From positions 374,176 to 438,175 of the forward strand of contig NZ_OMPS01000048.1 in assembly GCF_900313035.1 (NCBI RefSeq): DNA of 64,000 nucleotides, in the 5' to 3' direction. The stretch is from Ruegeria sp. EL01. Its GTDB lineage: Bacteria > Pseudomonadota > Alphaproteobacteria > Rhodobacterales > Rhodobacteraceae. The notes under the pieces are model-generated. The model ran no database searches. It was not told where the DNA came from and worked only from the letters and a program-made list of their open reading frames with translations. Positions 25,474 through 34,438 of the stretch are shown piece by piece (position 1 is the stretch's first letter; every line of letters begins with the position of its first letter). The position numbers were made by a program, and so were the translations under genes.

Positions 25474-26562
25474 ATGACCGAAGAACACCGCTTTCCCTGC
25501 GACCAATGTGGGGCGGATTACCGCTTCAATCCAGGCGATGGCACCCTGACATGCGACCATTGCGGTCATTCCGAGCCGATCAGCACCGGCCCCTGGGGCG
25601 GTGCCAGTCTGCGCGAACTGGATTTTGACGCGGCCATCGCGGATCGCTTGCCCGAAAGTGAGATTGAAGAAACCCGCGTCCTGTCCTGTCCGAACTGTGC
25701 CGCTCAGGTCGAGTTCGATCCGGATACGCATGCAGCCGAATGTCCGTTCTGCGCCACGCCTGTGGTGACAGATACCGGGGTCAGCAGGCATATCAAACCG
25801 AAAGGTGTATTGCCTTTCGCATTGGACGAACGCGCCGCCCATAAGGGCATGAGCGACTGGTTGGGCGGTCTGTGGTTCGCCCCCAATGGACTGAAGGACT
25901 ATGCCCGCAAAGGGCGCAGGATGCAGGGTATTTATGTGCCCTACTGGACTTTCGATGCTGACACAAAGTCCAGTTATCGCGGTGAACGTGGCGTGGTTTA
26001 CTATGAAACCCGCACGGTGATACGCGACGGAAAACGTGTGCAGCAGCAAGTGCCAAAGGTCCGCTGGACGCCCAAATCAGGACGTGTCGCGCGGTTTTTT
26101 GATGATGTTTTGGTATTGGCGTCACGCTCACTTCCCAAGAAGTACACGGATGCGCTTGAACCATGGGACCTACCCGCATTAGAGCCCTATCAACCTGAGT
26201 ACCTGGCGGGCTTTCGGGCCGAGGCCTACACCGTGGAGTTACAAGAGGGTCATGCCGAGGCGCGCGCCTATATGGCGCGGGTGATCGAGCGCGATGTGCG
26301 TTTCGATATCGGCGGAGACCGGCAGCGCATCCACGCCGTGGACACAGATGTTCGGAATGTCACGTTTAAACACATCCTGTTGCCGGTTTGGATGGCCGCC
26401 TATAAGTACCGCGGACAAACCTATCGTTTCGTAGTGAACGGGCGCACCGGGCGCGTACAGGGAGAGCGCCCCTGGTCCGCGATCAAGATCACCATCGCTG
26501 TGGTTCTGGGCCTGCTGATCGCTGCCGGTGTCGGTTATCTGGTGGCGACGGGGCAACAATAG
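25474..26562 (+). CDS. Zinc-ribbon (TFIIB-type) membrane-anchored protein, YdjG-like
   Basis: 362 residues. Two zinc ribbons at the N-terminus: CDQCGADYRFN...CDHCGHSEP (about 9-32) and CPNCAAQVEF...CPFCATPV (about 72-93). A middle domain includes GIYVPYWTFDADTKSSYRGER and FKHILLPVWMAAYKYRGQTY, and a single C-terminal helix ITIAVVLGLLIAAGVGYLV anchors it. Automatic pipelines often call this a helicase-like protein, but no helicase motif is present. In Bacillus the ydjG-ydjI pair belongs to a stress operon; a similar partnership with the SPFH protein is inferred. Confidence 0.82.
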   Translation: MTEEHRFPCDQCGADYRFNPGDGTLTCDHCGHSEPISTGPWGGASLRELDFDAAIADRLPESEIEETRVLSCPNCAAQVEFDPDTHAAECPFCATPVVTDTGVSRHIKPKGVLPFALDERAAHKGMSDWLGGLWFAPNGLKDYARKGRRMQGIYVPYWTFDADTKSSYRGERGVVYYETRTVIRDGKRVQQQVPKVRWTPKSGRVARFFDDVLVLASRSLPKKYTDALEPWDLPALEPYQPEYLAGFRAEAYTVELQEGHAEARAYMARVIERDVRFDIGGDRQRIHAVDTDVRNVTFKHILLPVWMAAYKYRGQTYRFVVNGRTGRVQGERPWSAIKITIAVVLGLLIAAGVGYLVATGQQ

Positions 26563-26647
26563 CGCTTGCTCGCCGGACACCCAGCCCTCTTGAATATCCT
26601 TTGATCCAAAGCCATCCTCCGCATCGCGAAGTCAGAGGGAAGCTGCT

Positions 26648-27316
26648 GTGTCGATATCCATTCTGAATACCCTGCTTGAGGATCGGCATTCCTGTCGTGC
26701 ATTTCGTCCCGACCCGGTTTCCAGGGATCAAATCGAACAAATCCTGATCAGTGCCTCGCGTGTTCCAAGCTGGTGCAATGCGCAGCCATGGAGCGTGGTG
26801 ATCGCCAGCGGCAAGGAAACGGACATGTTCCGCCGCGCCATGCGCGCCGAGGCCGAGACTGGGCCGCCTGTGCCTGACCTGCCTTTTCCGACGTCGTACT
26901 CCGGTGTCTATCAGGATCGCCGCCGCGCCTGCGGCTGGGCATTGTACGAAGCAACTGGGGTGGAACGCGGCGATCGAGCGGCGTCTGCGCGTCAAATGAT
27001 GGAAAACTTCACTTTGTTTGGTGCGCCGCATTGCGCCATTGTCTCCAGCCCGGTCGAACTGGGCGCTTATGGCGCATTGGATTGCGGTGGGTTTGTCACG
27101 GCATTTACATTGGCCGCGCAAGCCCTCGGAATTGCGTCAATTCCGCAGGCAGCACTTGCAAGCTATAGCCCGTTTCTGCATCGCTATTTCGATATCCCCG
27201 ATGACCGGTTGATCTTATGCGCGATTTCATTTGGCTATTCAGACACGACCCACCCGGCGAACGCCTTTCGAACGGATCGCGCGGCATTGGGTGACATTGT
27301 CGACTGGCGCGGCTAA
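26648..27316 (+). CDS. Nitroreductase-family flavoprotein
   Basis: 222 residues with FMN-site motifs DRHSCRAFRPDPVSRDQIEQ, SRVPSWCNAQPWSVVIASGK near 37-57 and IPDDRLILCAISFGYSD near the end. It would reduce nitro compounds or quinones with NAD(P)H. The start is GTG at 26648 with GAGGGA upstream. The order nitroreductase, dtd, glycerate kinase is co-directional, but a functional link is not evident. Confidence 0.87.
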   Translation: MSISILNTLLEDRHSCRAFRPDPVSRDQIEQILISASRVPSWCNAQPWSVVIASGKETDMFRRAMRAEAETGPPVPDLPFPTSYSGVYQDRRRACGWALYEATGVERGDRAASARQMMENFTLFGAPHCAIVSSPVELGAYGALDCGGFVTAFTLAAQALGIASIPQAALASYSPFLHRYFDIPDDRLILCAISFGYSDTTHPANAFRTDRAALGDIVDWRG

Positions 27317-27358
27317 ACCTTCCGATCAGACAGACCGGCACATAACCAGAGGTTCATT

Positions 27359-27799
27359 TTGCGCGCGCTATTACAACGTATTTCCCACGCCAAAGTCTCG
27401 GTTGACGATATGGTTGTCGGGCAATCAGGCCCGGGATTGCTGATCTTTGTGTGCGCCATGCAAGCCGATGATGAACAGCAGGCCGAGAAGCTAGCTGCCA
27501 AGATTTCGAAGCTACGCATTTTCAAGGATGACGCTGGGAAGATGAACCGCTCGATCCTGGACTGCGGCGGATCTGCTTTGGTCGTCAGCCAGTTCACCTT
27601 GGCTGCCAACACGACAAGCGGCAACCGCCCGGGATTTTCGGAAGCCGCAGCCCCGGACACCGGCAAACAGTTGTACGACGTATTTGCCCAAAACCTATCA
27701 TCACAAGGGATTGCCGTTGAAAAAGGGCAGTTCGGCGCGGACATGGCCGTTGAGTTGATCAATGATGGACCCGTAACAATCTGGATGGACAGCCAATGA
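27359..27799 (+). CDS. dtd: D-aminoacyl-tRNA deacylase
   Basis: 146 residues, normal family length. Both hallmark motifs are present: SQFTLAANTTSGNRPGF (near 78-95) and the Gly-cisPro NDGPVTIW at the end. It removes D-amino acids or glycine from mischarged tRNAs. The start is a TTG at 27359, giving MRALLQRISHAKVSVD, the expected N-terminus, with AGAGG at proper spacing. It overlaps the next gene by four bases (ATGA). Confidence 0.95.
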   Translation: MRALLQRISHAKVSVDDMVVGQSGPGLLIFVCAMQADDEQQAEKLAAKISKLRIFKDDAGKMNRSILDCGGSALVVSQFTLAANTTSGNRPGFSEAAAPDTGKQLYDVFAQNLSSQGIAVEKGQFGADMAVELINDGPVTIWMDSQ

Positions 27800-28899
27800 C
27801 CCAAGCAGAACAAGCAATCAAACTGTGGCGGGCCGGGGTCGCGGCGGTTGACGGCTACACCGCAACACAGACCGCTTTGTCGGGCGTCTCGAAACCCGAC
27901 CGAATTCTGGCCGTTGGCAAGCCTGCCGCAGCGATGGCGCGCGCCGCGTTGGACCATTTCGGAACGGTTCCGACCCTGGTGGTCACCAAGGATGATCATG
28001 GCCGCGATCTGCCTGACGGCGTTGAGGTCATCGAAGCCTCTCATCCCGTGCCTGATGAGAGAAGCCTTGCAGGTGGGCGGGCGTTGCGTCTTGCTGTCGG
28101 GGCAATGCAGCCGGGCTCCCATCTGCTGCTTCTGGTCTCAGGTGGGGCGTCGTCGTTGGCCGAGGATCTGTTGCCGGGAAATTCGCTTGAGGATCTCGAG
28201 GCCCTGAACAGGAAACTACTGTCCGAAGGTCTGGATATCACGGCAATGAACGCAAAACGACGCGCGCTGTCTCGGGTCAAAGGCGGTGGGTTGCTATCGC
28301 ATTTTGCGGGCGAGAAGGTAACGGTGCTGGCGATATCTGATGTGCCCGGTGATGATCTTCACGTTATCGGTTCGGGGATCGGTGCTTTGCCTGAAACTTA
28401 CGCGTTCGAAGCCACCGCCCGCATCATTGCATCAAATGCACACGCACGGACCGCAGCGACAGAGGCCGCCCACGCCGCCGGACTTCCCGTGCATGCAGAT
28501 GAAGAGGCCCTGCACGATGACTACCTTTCCGTTTCCGCCAAGCTGGGACAGCGATTGCGACAAATGGAACCCGGTGTGATGGTGTTTGGTGGTGAGCCAA
28601 CAGTCGTCCTGCCCGAGAACCCGGGTCAAGGCGGTCGAAATCAGGCGCTTGCACTTGCCTTGGGTCGCGAGATCTCTGGTCTGTCGGGCATCACGGTTGT
28701 TGTTGGTGGCACAGACGGCACGGACGGCCCGACAAATGCAGCAGGAGGTATCGTTGACGGCTCAACCTGGACCAAGGAGGCTGAGATCGCTTTGGAAAAC
28801 GCCGACAGCGGCAGCTATCTGGACAAGGCCGACGCTTTGCTTGTGACCGGCCCGACGGGCACAAATGTCATGGATCTGGTTGTCGCAATAAGAAGGTAG
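27796..28899 (+). CDS. Glycerate 2-kinase, GckA/TtuD (MOFRL) type
   Basis: 367 residues, a little shorter than many family members. DUF4147 and MOFRL motifs are VGKPAAAMARAALDHFG, LLVSGGASSLAEDLLPG near 115-131, KRRALSRVKGGGLL, GGRNQALALAL near 285 and VTGPTGTNVMDLVV at the end. It phosphorylates D-glycerate to 2-phosphoglycerate, feeding serine-cycle or photorespiration-like flux. Translationally coupled to dtd through an ATGA overlap. Confidence 0.9.
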   Translation: MTQAEQAIKLWRAGVAAVDGYTATQTALSGVSKPDRILAVGKPAAAMARAALDHFGTVPTLVVTKDDHGRDLPDGVEVIEASHPVPDERSLAGGRALRLAVGAMQPGSHLLLLVSGGASSLAEDLLPGNSLEDLEALNRKLLSEGLDITAMNAKRRALSRVKGGGLLSHFAGEKVTVLAISDVPGDDLHVIGSGIGALPETYAFEATARIIASNAHARTAATEAAHAAGLPVHADEEALHDDYLSVSAKLGQRLRQMEPGVMVFGGEPTVVLPENPGQGGRNQALALALGREISGLSGITVVVGGTDGTDGPTNAAGGIVDGSTWTKEAEIALENADSGSYLDKADALLVTGPTGTNVMDLVVAIRR

Positions 28900-28950
28900 T
28901 TTGACGTTTTTACCCTGTCCCATGACCAACAGGACCCGGAGACTGCCACC

Positions 28951-30945
28951 ATGACGTCTGCACCCAACTCGCTAAGTGAGATCGAAGACATCGCCGACTT
29001 GGGCATCCATTTATCTGATGGATGTCGTCTGTCTGCGCGGGTGTGGCGGCCAACGGATGCGGCGAAATCTCCGGTTCCGGCGATTCTGGAATTTCTCCCC
29101 TATCGCAAGCGCGATGGTACCGCAGCGCGGGATGAGTTGACCCACCCCTGGTTCGCCAAACGCGGCTATGCCTGTATTCGCGTTGATATGCGTGGCAACG
29201 GCGATAGCGAAGGTTTGATGGCTGATGAGTATACTCAGCAAGAGTTGGACGATGCTGTTGAGGTTATTCGGTGGCTGGCAGATCAAACCTGGTGCAGTGG
29301 CTCGGTCGGGATGATGGGAATAAGTTGGGGCGGTTTTAATGCCTTGCAGGTTGCAGCAATGCGACCTACCCCGCTCAAAGCCATAATCACACTATGTTCA
29401 ACGGCGGATCGGTATGCAGATGATATCCACTACAAGGGTGGATGTCTGTTAAACGAAAACCTCGGTTGGGGCGCGACGATGTGGTCCTATTCTTCGCGCG
29501 CGCCAGACCCTGAATTGCGCCCGAACTGGCGTGAGTTATGGTTGAAGCGGTTGGAGAATGAGCCGTTTCTACCGTCGATCTGGCTGCGTCACCAAACCCG
29601 TGATGACTACTGGCGACATGGCTCGGTGTGCGAAGATTTTGGGGCGATCCGTGCAGCAACGCTTGCTGTTGGTGGCTGGGGGGACGCATACAAGAACACT
29701 GTTCCGTTGCTGGTTGAACAGCTGAACGCGCCGGTGAAGGGCATTGTTGGCCCATGGGTTCATAAGTACCCACATTTCGCCGTGCCTGAACCCCGGATTG
29801 GCTTCCTTCAGGTAGCGCTGCGGTGGTGGGACCATTGGCTGAAAGGTTTGGACACCAGCGTGGAAGACGATCCGGATTACCGGGCCTATGTGATGGACGG
29901 TGTGCGCCCTGAACGCTGGTATGCCGAGCGGGCTGGCCTTTGGATTGCCGAAGCTGACGGCGCGACATCTCAGTTGCCTAAGATGACCATGCGGATATCG
30001 GATACCGGGCTTGGCTGCACCGATCCCTTGAATAGACGCATCCGCTCACCTCAACATTGTGGCATGGAGGGGGGCGAGTATTGCGCCATCTGGTTGGGCC
30101 CTGACATGCCCGGCGACCAGCGGGCAGATGATGCATTGTCGGCCTGTTTTGACAGCCCGCCTCTGGACGAAATCATGGATATCGTGGGCGCCCCACGTGT
30201 TCGGCTGACGATCAGCGCTGACAAACCGCAGGCCCAGCTTGCGATACGTTTGAACCATATCCATCCAGACGGCGCTTCGACCAGAATCACGTATGGGGTT
30301 CTAAACCTGGCGCACCGGGACAGCCATGCAGAACCGACACCGCTGACGCCCGGACAACCTTATCAGATTGAACTTGACCTGGATCACATCGCCTATCGTG
30401 TTCCCAAAGGTCATCGGTTGCGCCTGTCCGTCTCCAGCGCCTACTGGCCGTTGGTTTGGCCATCCCCAGAGATGGCCGAACTGCATTTGACAGCAGGAGA
30501 GATCACGATCCCGCAGCGGGAACCTGCAACGTCTGACGAGTGCGCGTTTCCGCCGCCCGAGTCCGAAGAGCCACGGAAAGTCAAAACCTTGCGGGAAGCA
30601 TCTAACTCCCGCCGCGTCGAAACGGACATGAATACAGGAGAAATTCGCCTGATCATCGAAGATGATTTTGGTCTCGCCGAAGATTGCACGCATGGTTTGA
30701 TAAGTGGCGGCTCAGCGCATGAGGCTTGGTCGATACATCCAGATGACCCACTTTCCGCACGGGGAACTTGTGACTGGACTCAGGAGCAAAAACGCGGCGA
30801 CCTAGACCTGAAAACTGAAACAAGTTGCGAGATGTGGTCTGACGCCGAAAATTTTTATCTCCGCGCCGCTATAAGTGCTTACGAAAATGAAGTGCTATTG
30901 TTTTCAACACTCAAGGAAGACACGATAGCGCGGAACCAACTATAG
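28951..30945 (+). CDS. CocE/NonD-family serine hydrolase
   Basis: 664 residues. An alpha/beta-hydrolase domain (about 20-270) has ILEFLPYRKRDGTAARDEL, DMRGNGDSEG and the nucleophile elbow GISWGGFNA; His of the triad is likely in GPWVHKYPH near 270. A C-terminal beta-jelly-roll domain (about 330-560) follows, as in cocaine esterase and X-Pro dipeptidyl peptidases. A further 100-residue tail carries beta-rich sequence. No signal peptide. It sits directly before a peptide-type ABC importer and could act on the imported peptide or ester; this is inference from position. Confidence 0.87.
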   Translation: MTSAPNSLSEIEDIADLGIHLSDGCRLSARVWRPTDAAKSPVPAILEFLPYRKRDGTAARDELTHPWFAKRGYACIRVDMRGNGDSEGLMADEYTQQELDDAVEVIRWLADQTWCSGSVGMMGISWGGFNALQVAAMRPTPLKAIITLCSTADRYADDIHYKGGCLLNENLGWGATMWSYSSRAPDPELRPNWRELWLKRLENEPFLPSIWLRHQTRDDYWRHGSVCEDFGAIRAATLAVGGWGDAYKNTVPLLVEQLNAPVKGIVGPWVHKYPHFAVPEPRIGFLQVALRWWDHWLKGLDTSVEDDPDYRAYVMDGVRPERWYAERAGLWIAEADGATSQLPKMTMRISDTGLGCTDPLNRRIRSPQHCGMEGGEYCAIWLGPDMPGDQRADDALSACFDSPPLDEIMDIVGAPRVRLTISADKPQAQLAIRLNHIHPDGASTRITYGVLNLAHRDSHAEPTPLTPGQPYQIELDLDHIAYRVPKGHRLRLSVSSAYWPLVWPSPEMAELHLTAGEITIPQREPATSDECAFPPPESEEPRKVKTLREASNSRRVETDMNTGEIRLIIEDDFGLAEDCTHGLISGGSAHEAWSIHPDDPLSARGTCDWTQEQKRGDLDLKTETSCEMWSDAENFYLRAAISAYENEVLLFSTLKEDTIARNQL

Positions 30946-31002
30946 ATCCGACCTCAAAGGGCAGGACTTTAAACTTGCCCGACCGGGTGAAATGCGCCAA
31001 CG

Positions 31003-31018
31003 TTGACTCAAGCGTCAA
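31003..31018. promoter_or_regulatory. Inverted repeat TTGAC-N6-GTCAA before the ABC importer operon
   Basis: TTGAC at 31003-31007 and GTCAA at 31014-31018 are exact reverse complements, 47 bases before the substrate-binding protein start. It could be an operator for the transporter operon. No regulator is encoded nearby. Confidence 0.35.
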
Positions 31019-31064
31019 TAAAAAGTCCGCAAAGGGCTAATACAAACCAAAGGGAGATCTTTGT

Positions 31065-32651
31065 ATGAACGACCAACTCACTCACATGACCGGACAAGTG
31101 ACGGCAGGAAAACTGACACGCCGCGAATTCATAGGGAAAGCGGCGGCCCTTGGGGTTACTGCGGCCATGGCCAGCACAATGTTCGCAGATGCAGCGCGCG
31201 CTGCAGGCGCCAAAAAAGGCGGCGATCTGAAATTCGGCCTGCAAGGCGGCGAATCGACAAACTCGCTCGATCCGGCAACCTATGCCAGCTCGGTTCCGTT
31301 CCAGAACGGCAAACAGTTTGGTGACCAGCTGGTCGAAGTGGCACCAGACGGGACAATCGAACCACGCCTGGCGGAAAGCGTCGAAGGCAGCGCTGACGCC
31401 AAGGTCTGGACCTTCAAGCTGCGTCAGGGTGTCGAATTCCACAACGGCAAGACCATGACCAGCGAAGACGTTCTGAAGACGATGGAGCGCCATTCGAACG
31501 AAGACTCCAAGTCCGGTGCCCTTGGCATCATGAAGGGCATCGAGTCGATGAAGGCCGATGGCGACAACTTTCAGGTCACCCTGACCGAGCCGAACGCTGA
31601 TCTGCCCTATCTGATGGCCGACTATCACCTGATCATTCAGCCCGATGGCGGCATGGACAACCCCGCAGCGGGTATTGGTACCGGCCCCTATAAGCTGGAA
31701 GTCGATGAACCGGGCGTGCGCCACCTGTTTACGAAGAACGAAAATCACTGGAACAGCGATTTCGGTAACTTCGACAGCGTCGAAGTCGTCGTTATCAACG
31801 ACGCAACTGCCCGTACTGCCGCACTACAATCCGGTCAGGTACACGCGATCAACCGGGTTGAACCCAAGGTTGCCGATCTGCTGGGTCGCGCGCCCAATCT
31901 GACGGTGAATTCGACCGCTGGTCGTGGGCATTATGTGTTCATCATGCATTGCGACACGGCACCTTTCGACAACAATGAACTGCGACTGGCACTGAAATAC
32001 GCCATCAACCGCACGGATCTGGTCGACAAGGTGCTGCGCGGTTACGGCTCGATCGGGAACGACATGCCAATCAATGCGGCGTATCCGTTGTTTGACGAGA
32101 CCATTGAACAGCGCGAATTCAGCGTTGAAAAAGCGGCCGAGCACTATAAGAAATCCGGTCATGACGGATCTCCGATCATCTTGCGTGTTGCGGATGGGGC
32201 GTTCCCTGGTGCTGTGGATGCGGCAGCCTTGTTCCAGCAGACCGCTGCTCAGGCTGGTATCCCGCTGGAGATCAAGCGTGAACCCAACGATGGTTACTGG
32301 TCCGAAGTCTGGAATGTTCAGCCGTTCTGCGCCTCGTACTGGGGTGGCCGTCCGGTGCAGGATCAGATGTATGCAACCGCTTATCTGTCGACTGCCGACT
32401 GGAACGACACTCGGTTCAAGGTACCGGCGTTTGACGACATGCTCTACGCTGCACGCGCGGAACTGGATACGGAAAAACGCAAGGGCATCTACGGCCAGAT
32501 GGGCCGCATGGTCCGCGACGAGGGCGGCATAATCTGCCCGATGTTCAACGACTTTGTCGAAGGCATCAGCAACCAGCTGGATGGCTGGGAGACCGACCCG
32601 ACGCAGGAAATGATGAACGGCAACGTTTCCCGCAAAATGTGGTTCGTCTGA
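31065..32651 (+). CDS. Peptide-type ABC transporter substrate-binding protein
   Basis: 528 residues of SBP family 5 (OppA/DppA). The N-terminus carries a Tat signal, TRREFIGKAAALGVTAAMAS, so the protein is exported folded. Family motifs include the LAESVEGSADAKVWTFKLRQ stretch and RQGVEFHNGKTMTSEDV near 125. The ligand is unknown; peptides, opines or other amino compounds fit. A clear AGGGAGA precedes the ATG. First gene of a complete importer operon (SBP, two permeases, fused ATPase). Confidence 0.93.
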   Translation: MNDQLTHMTGQVTAGKLTRREFIGKAAALGVTAAMASTMFADAARAAGAKKGGDLKFGLQGGESTNSLDPATYASSVPFQNGKQFGDQLVEVAPDGTIEPRLAESVEGSADAKVWTFKLRQGVEFHNGKTMTSEDVLKTMERHSNEDSKSGALGIMKGIESMKADGDNFQVTLTEPNADLPYLMADYHLIIQPDGGMDNPAAGIGTGPYKLEVDEPGVRHLFTKNENHWNSDFGNFDSVEVVVINDATARTAALQSGQVHAINRVEPKVADLLGRAPNLTVNSTAGRGHYVFIMHCDTAPFDNNELRLALKYAINRTDLVDKVLRGYGSIGNDMPINAAYPLFDETIEQREFSVEKAAEHYKKSGHDGSPIILRVADGAFPGAVDAAALFQQTAAQAGIPLEIKREPNDGYWSEVWNVQPFCASYWGGRPVQDQMYATAYLSTADWNDTRFKVPAFDDMLYAARAELDTEKRKGIYGQMGRMVRDEGGIICPMFNDFVEGISNQLDGWETDPTQEMMNGNVSRKMWFV

Positions 32652-32666
32652 TACGGGCAACGGATC

Positions 32667-33623
32667 ATGCATCCTATCATCAAACTGGTTTCCCAGCGCC
32701 TCGCGCTGGGAATCCTTTTGCTGTTCGGCGCTTCGGCCCTGATTTTTGGCCTGACCGAAGCCCTTCCCGGAGACGCCGCGCAAGCCGTCCTGGGGCAGTC
32801 CGCAACCCCAGAGGCCCTTGCAAACCTGCGCGAAGAGATGGGTTTGGACCGTCCCGCATTGACCCGCTATGCTGAATGGCTGACAGGCATTCTACAGGGT
32901 GATCTCGGTCGGTCGCTCACCAACAAGCTCGACATCGCTGAAAGTATCGGAAAGCGGCTGGGGAATACGCTGTTTCTCGCTTGTGTTGCCGCGATCGTCT
33001 CGGTCCCACTTGCGATTTTTCTTGGCCTGTTGGCCGTCCGCTACCGCAACCGTTGGCCCGATAAACTGATTTCAGCGGTCACACTGACAACGGTTTCAAT
33101 CCCCGAGTTTCTTATCGGCTATGTGCTGGTTTACTTCATATCGGTGAAGCTGGGATGGTTTTCATCCCTCGCGATGATCAATGACTCCATGTCATTGGGG
33201 CAAAAACTATACGCGATTGCGTTGCCGGCTTTTGTTCTGACTCTTGTGGTTCTCGCACAGATGATGCGGATGACCCGGGCCGCAATTTTGAACCTTATGC
33301 AATCTGCGTATATCGAAACTGCAGAGCTGAAGGGCCTCTCTACCTTTCAGGTTATTGCCAGACATGCCTTTCCAAATGCCATTTCACCAATCGTGAATGT
33401 CGTCATGTTGAACCTCGCTTATCTGGTGGTCGGTGTTGTCGTGGTTGAGGTTGTGTTCGTCTATCCCGGCATGGGGCAATACCTTGTTGACGCCGTGACC
33501 AAACGCGATGTGCCGGTTGTTCTGGCCTGCGGCGTAGTCTTCGCGGCCGTCTACATTGGCCTGAACATGGTCGCAGACATTGTGTCTATCCTTGCGAACC
33601 CAAGATTGAGGCACCCGAAATGA
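32667..33623 (+). CDS. ABC transporter permease, DppB/OppB type
   Basis: 318 residues, six membrane helices. The N-terminal LFGASALIFGLTEALPGDAA and the EAA loop (ETAELKGLSTFQVIARHAFPNA) near 235-258 identify the first permease of a dipeptide-type importer. It overlaps the second permease gene by four bases. Acts in the inner membrane with the products of the three neighbouring genes. Confidence 0.94.
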   Translation: MHPIIKLVSQRLALGILLLFGASALIFGLTEALPGDAAQAVLGQSATPEALANLREEMGLDRPALTRYAEWLTGILQGDLGRSLTNKLDIAESIGKRLGNTLFLACVAAIVSVPLAIFLGLLAVRYRNRWPDKLISAVTLTTVSIPEFLIGYVLVYFISVKLGWFSSLAMINDSMSLGQKLYAIALPAFVLTLVVLAQMMRMTRAAILNLMQSAYIETAELKGLSTFQVIARHAFPNAISPIVNVVMLNLAYLVVGVVVVEVVFVYPGMGQYLVDAVTKRDVPVVLACGVVFAAVYIGLNMVADIVSILANPRLRHPK

Positions 33624-34438
33624 TGAAGAATATTCCTATTTCGGCAGCCATCGGACTGTTTTTCACCGGCACCTACTTTTTGGTGGCCATCGCCGCGCCT
33701 TTGATCGCGCCCTATGGAATGGCAGAAGTGGTTGGGGACGTCTGGGAACCGGCAAGTGCCAAACATTTGCTTGGAACCGACAATATTGGACGCGATCTGC
33801 TGACCCGTATGATCTATGGTGGCCGTACCACGATCTTTATCGCAGCGGCTGCGACACTTCTTAGCTTTTTGACTGGTACGTCACTTGGCCTGCTTGCAGC
33901 AGTTATGGGCGGCTGGGCTGATCAGGTTCTAAGCCGAGCGGTCGATCTGATCATGTCGATCCCCACGCTGATCCTGGCGCTGGTCATTCTGGCGATTGTC
34001 CCTGTGACCGTCCCGATCCTGATCCTTGTGATGGGCCTCTTGGACGCCACGCGCCCGTATCGCCTGTCACGATCTGTCGCGGTGGATATCAACGTGATGG
34101 ATTATGTCGAAGCCGCCAAATTGCGCGGTGAAGGCCGAATCTGGATAATCTTCCGGGAAATCCTGCCCAACGCGCTGTCACCATTGGTGGCAGAGTTTGG
34201 TCTGCGGTTCATCTTTATGGTTCTGTTCATCTCGACCCTGTCGTTCCTGGGTCTGGGCGTGCAGCCGCCGCTGGCGGACTGGGGCGGCATCGTGAAGGAA
34301 AACAAAGACGGCATCGTCTATGGCATTGGCGCAGCGCTATACCCGGCCGTCGCAATCGCGACGCTCGCAATCTCGGTCAACCTGGTGGCTGACTGGGTGC
34401 TGAACCGTACAACTTCGCTGAAAGGAGGCCGGGGATGA
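33620..34438 (+). CDS. ABC transporter permease, DppC/OppC type
   Basis: 272 residues. LLGTDNIGRDLLTRMIYGGR near 50-70 is diagnostic of DppC-type permeases, and the EAA loop is VEAAKLRGEGRIWIIFREIL. The stop and the ATG of the ATPase gene overlap in ATGA, so the operon is tightly coupled. Confidence 0.94.
   Translation: MMKNIPISAAIGLFFTGTYFLVAIAAPLIAPYGMAEVVGDVWEPASAKHLLGTDNIGRDLLTRMIYGGRTTIFIAAAATLLSFLTGTSLGLLAAVMGGWADQVLSRAVDLIMSIPTLILALVILAIVPVTVPILILVMGLLDATRPYRLSRSVAVDINVMDYVEAAKLRGEGRIWIIFREILPNALSPLVAEFGLRFIFMVLFISTLSFLGLGVQPPLADWGGIVKENKDGIVYGIGAALYPAVAIATLAISVNLVADWVLNRTTSLKGGRG

Noticed and set aside
25447..26049. 200-residue minus-strand frame opposite the zinc-ribbon gene
   Set aside because: Antisense to a gene with clear CxxC pairs; no family features of its own.
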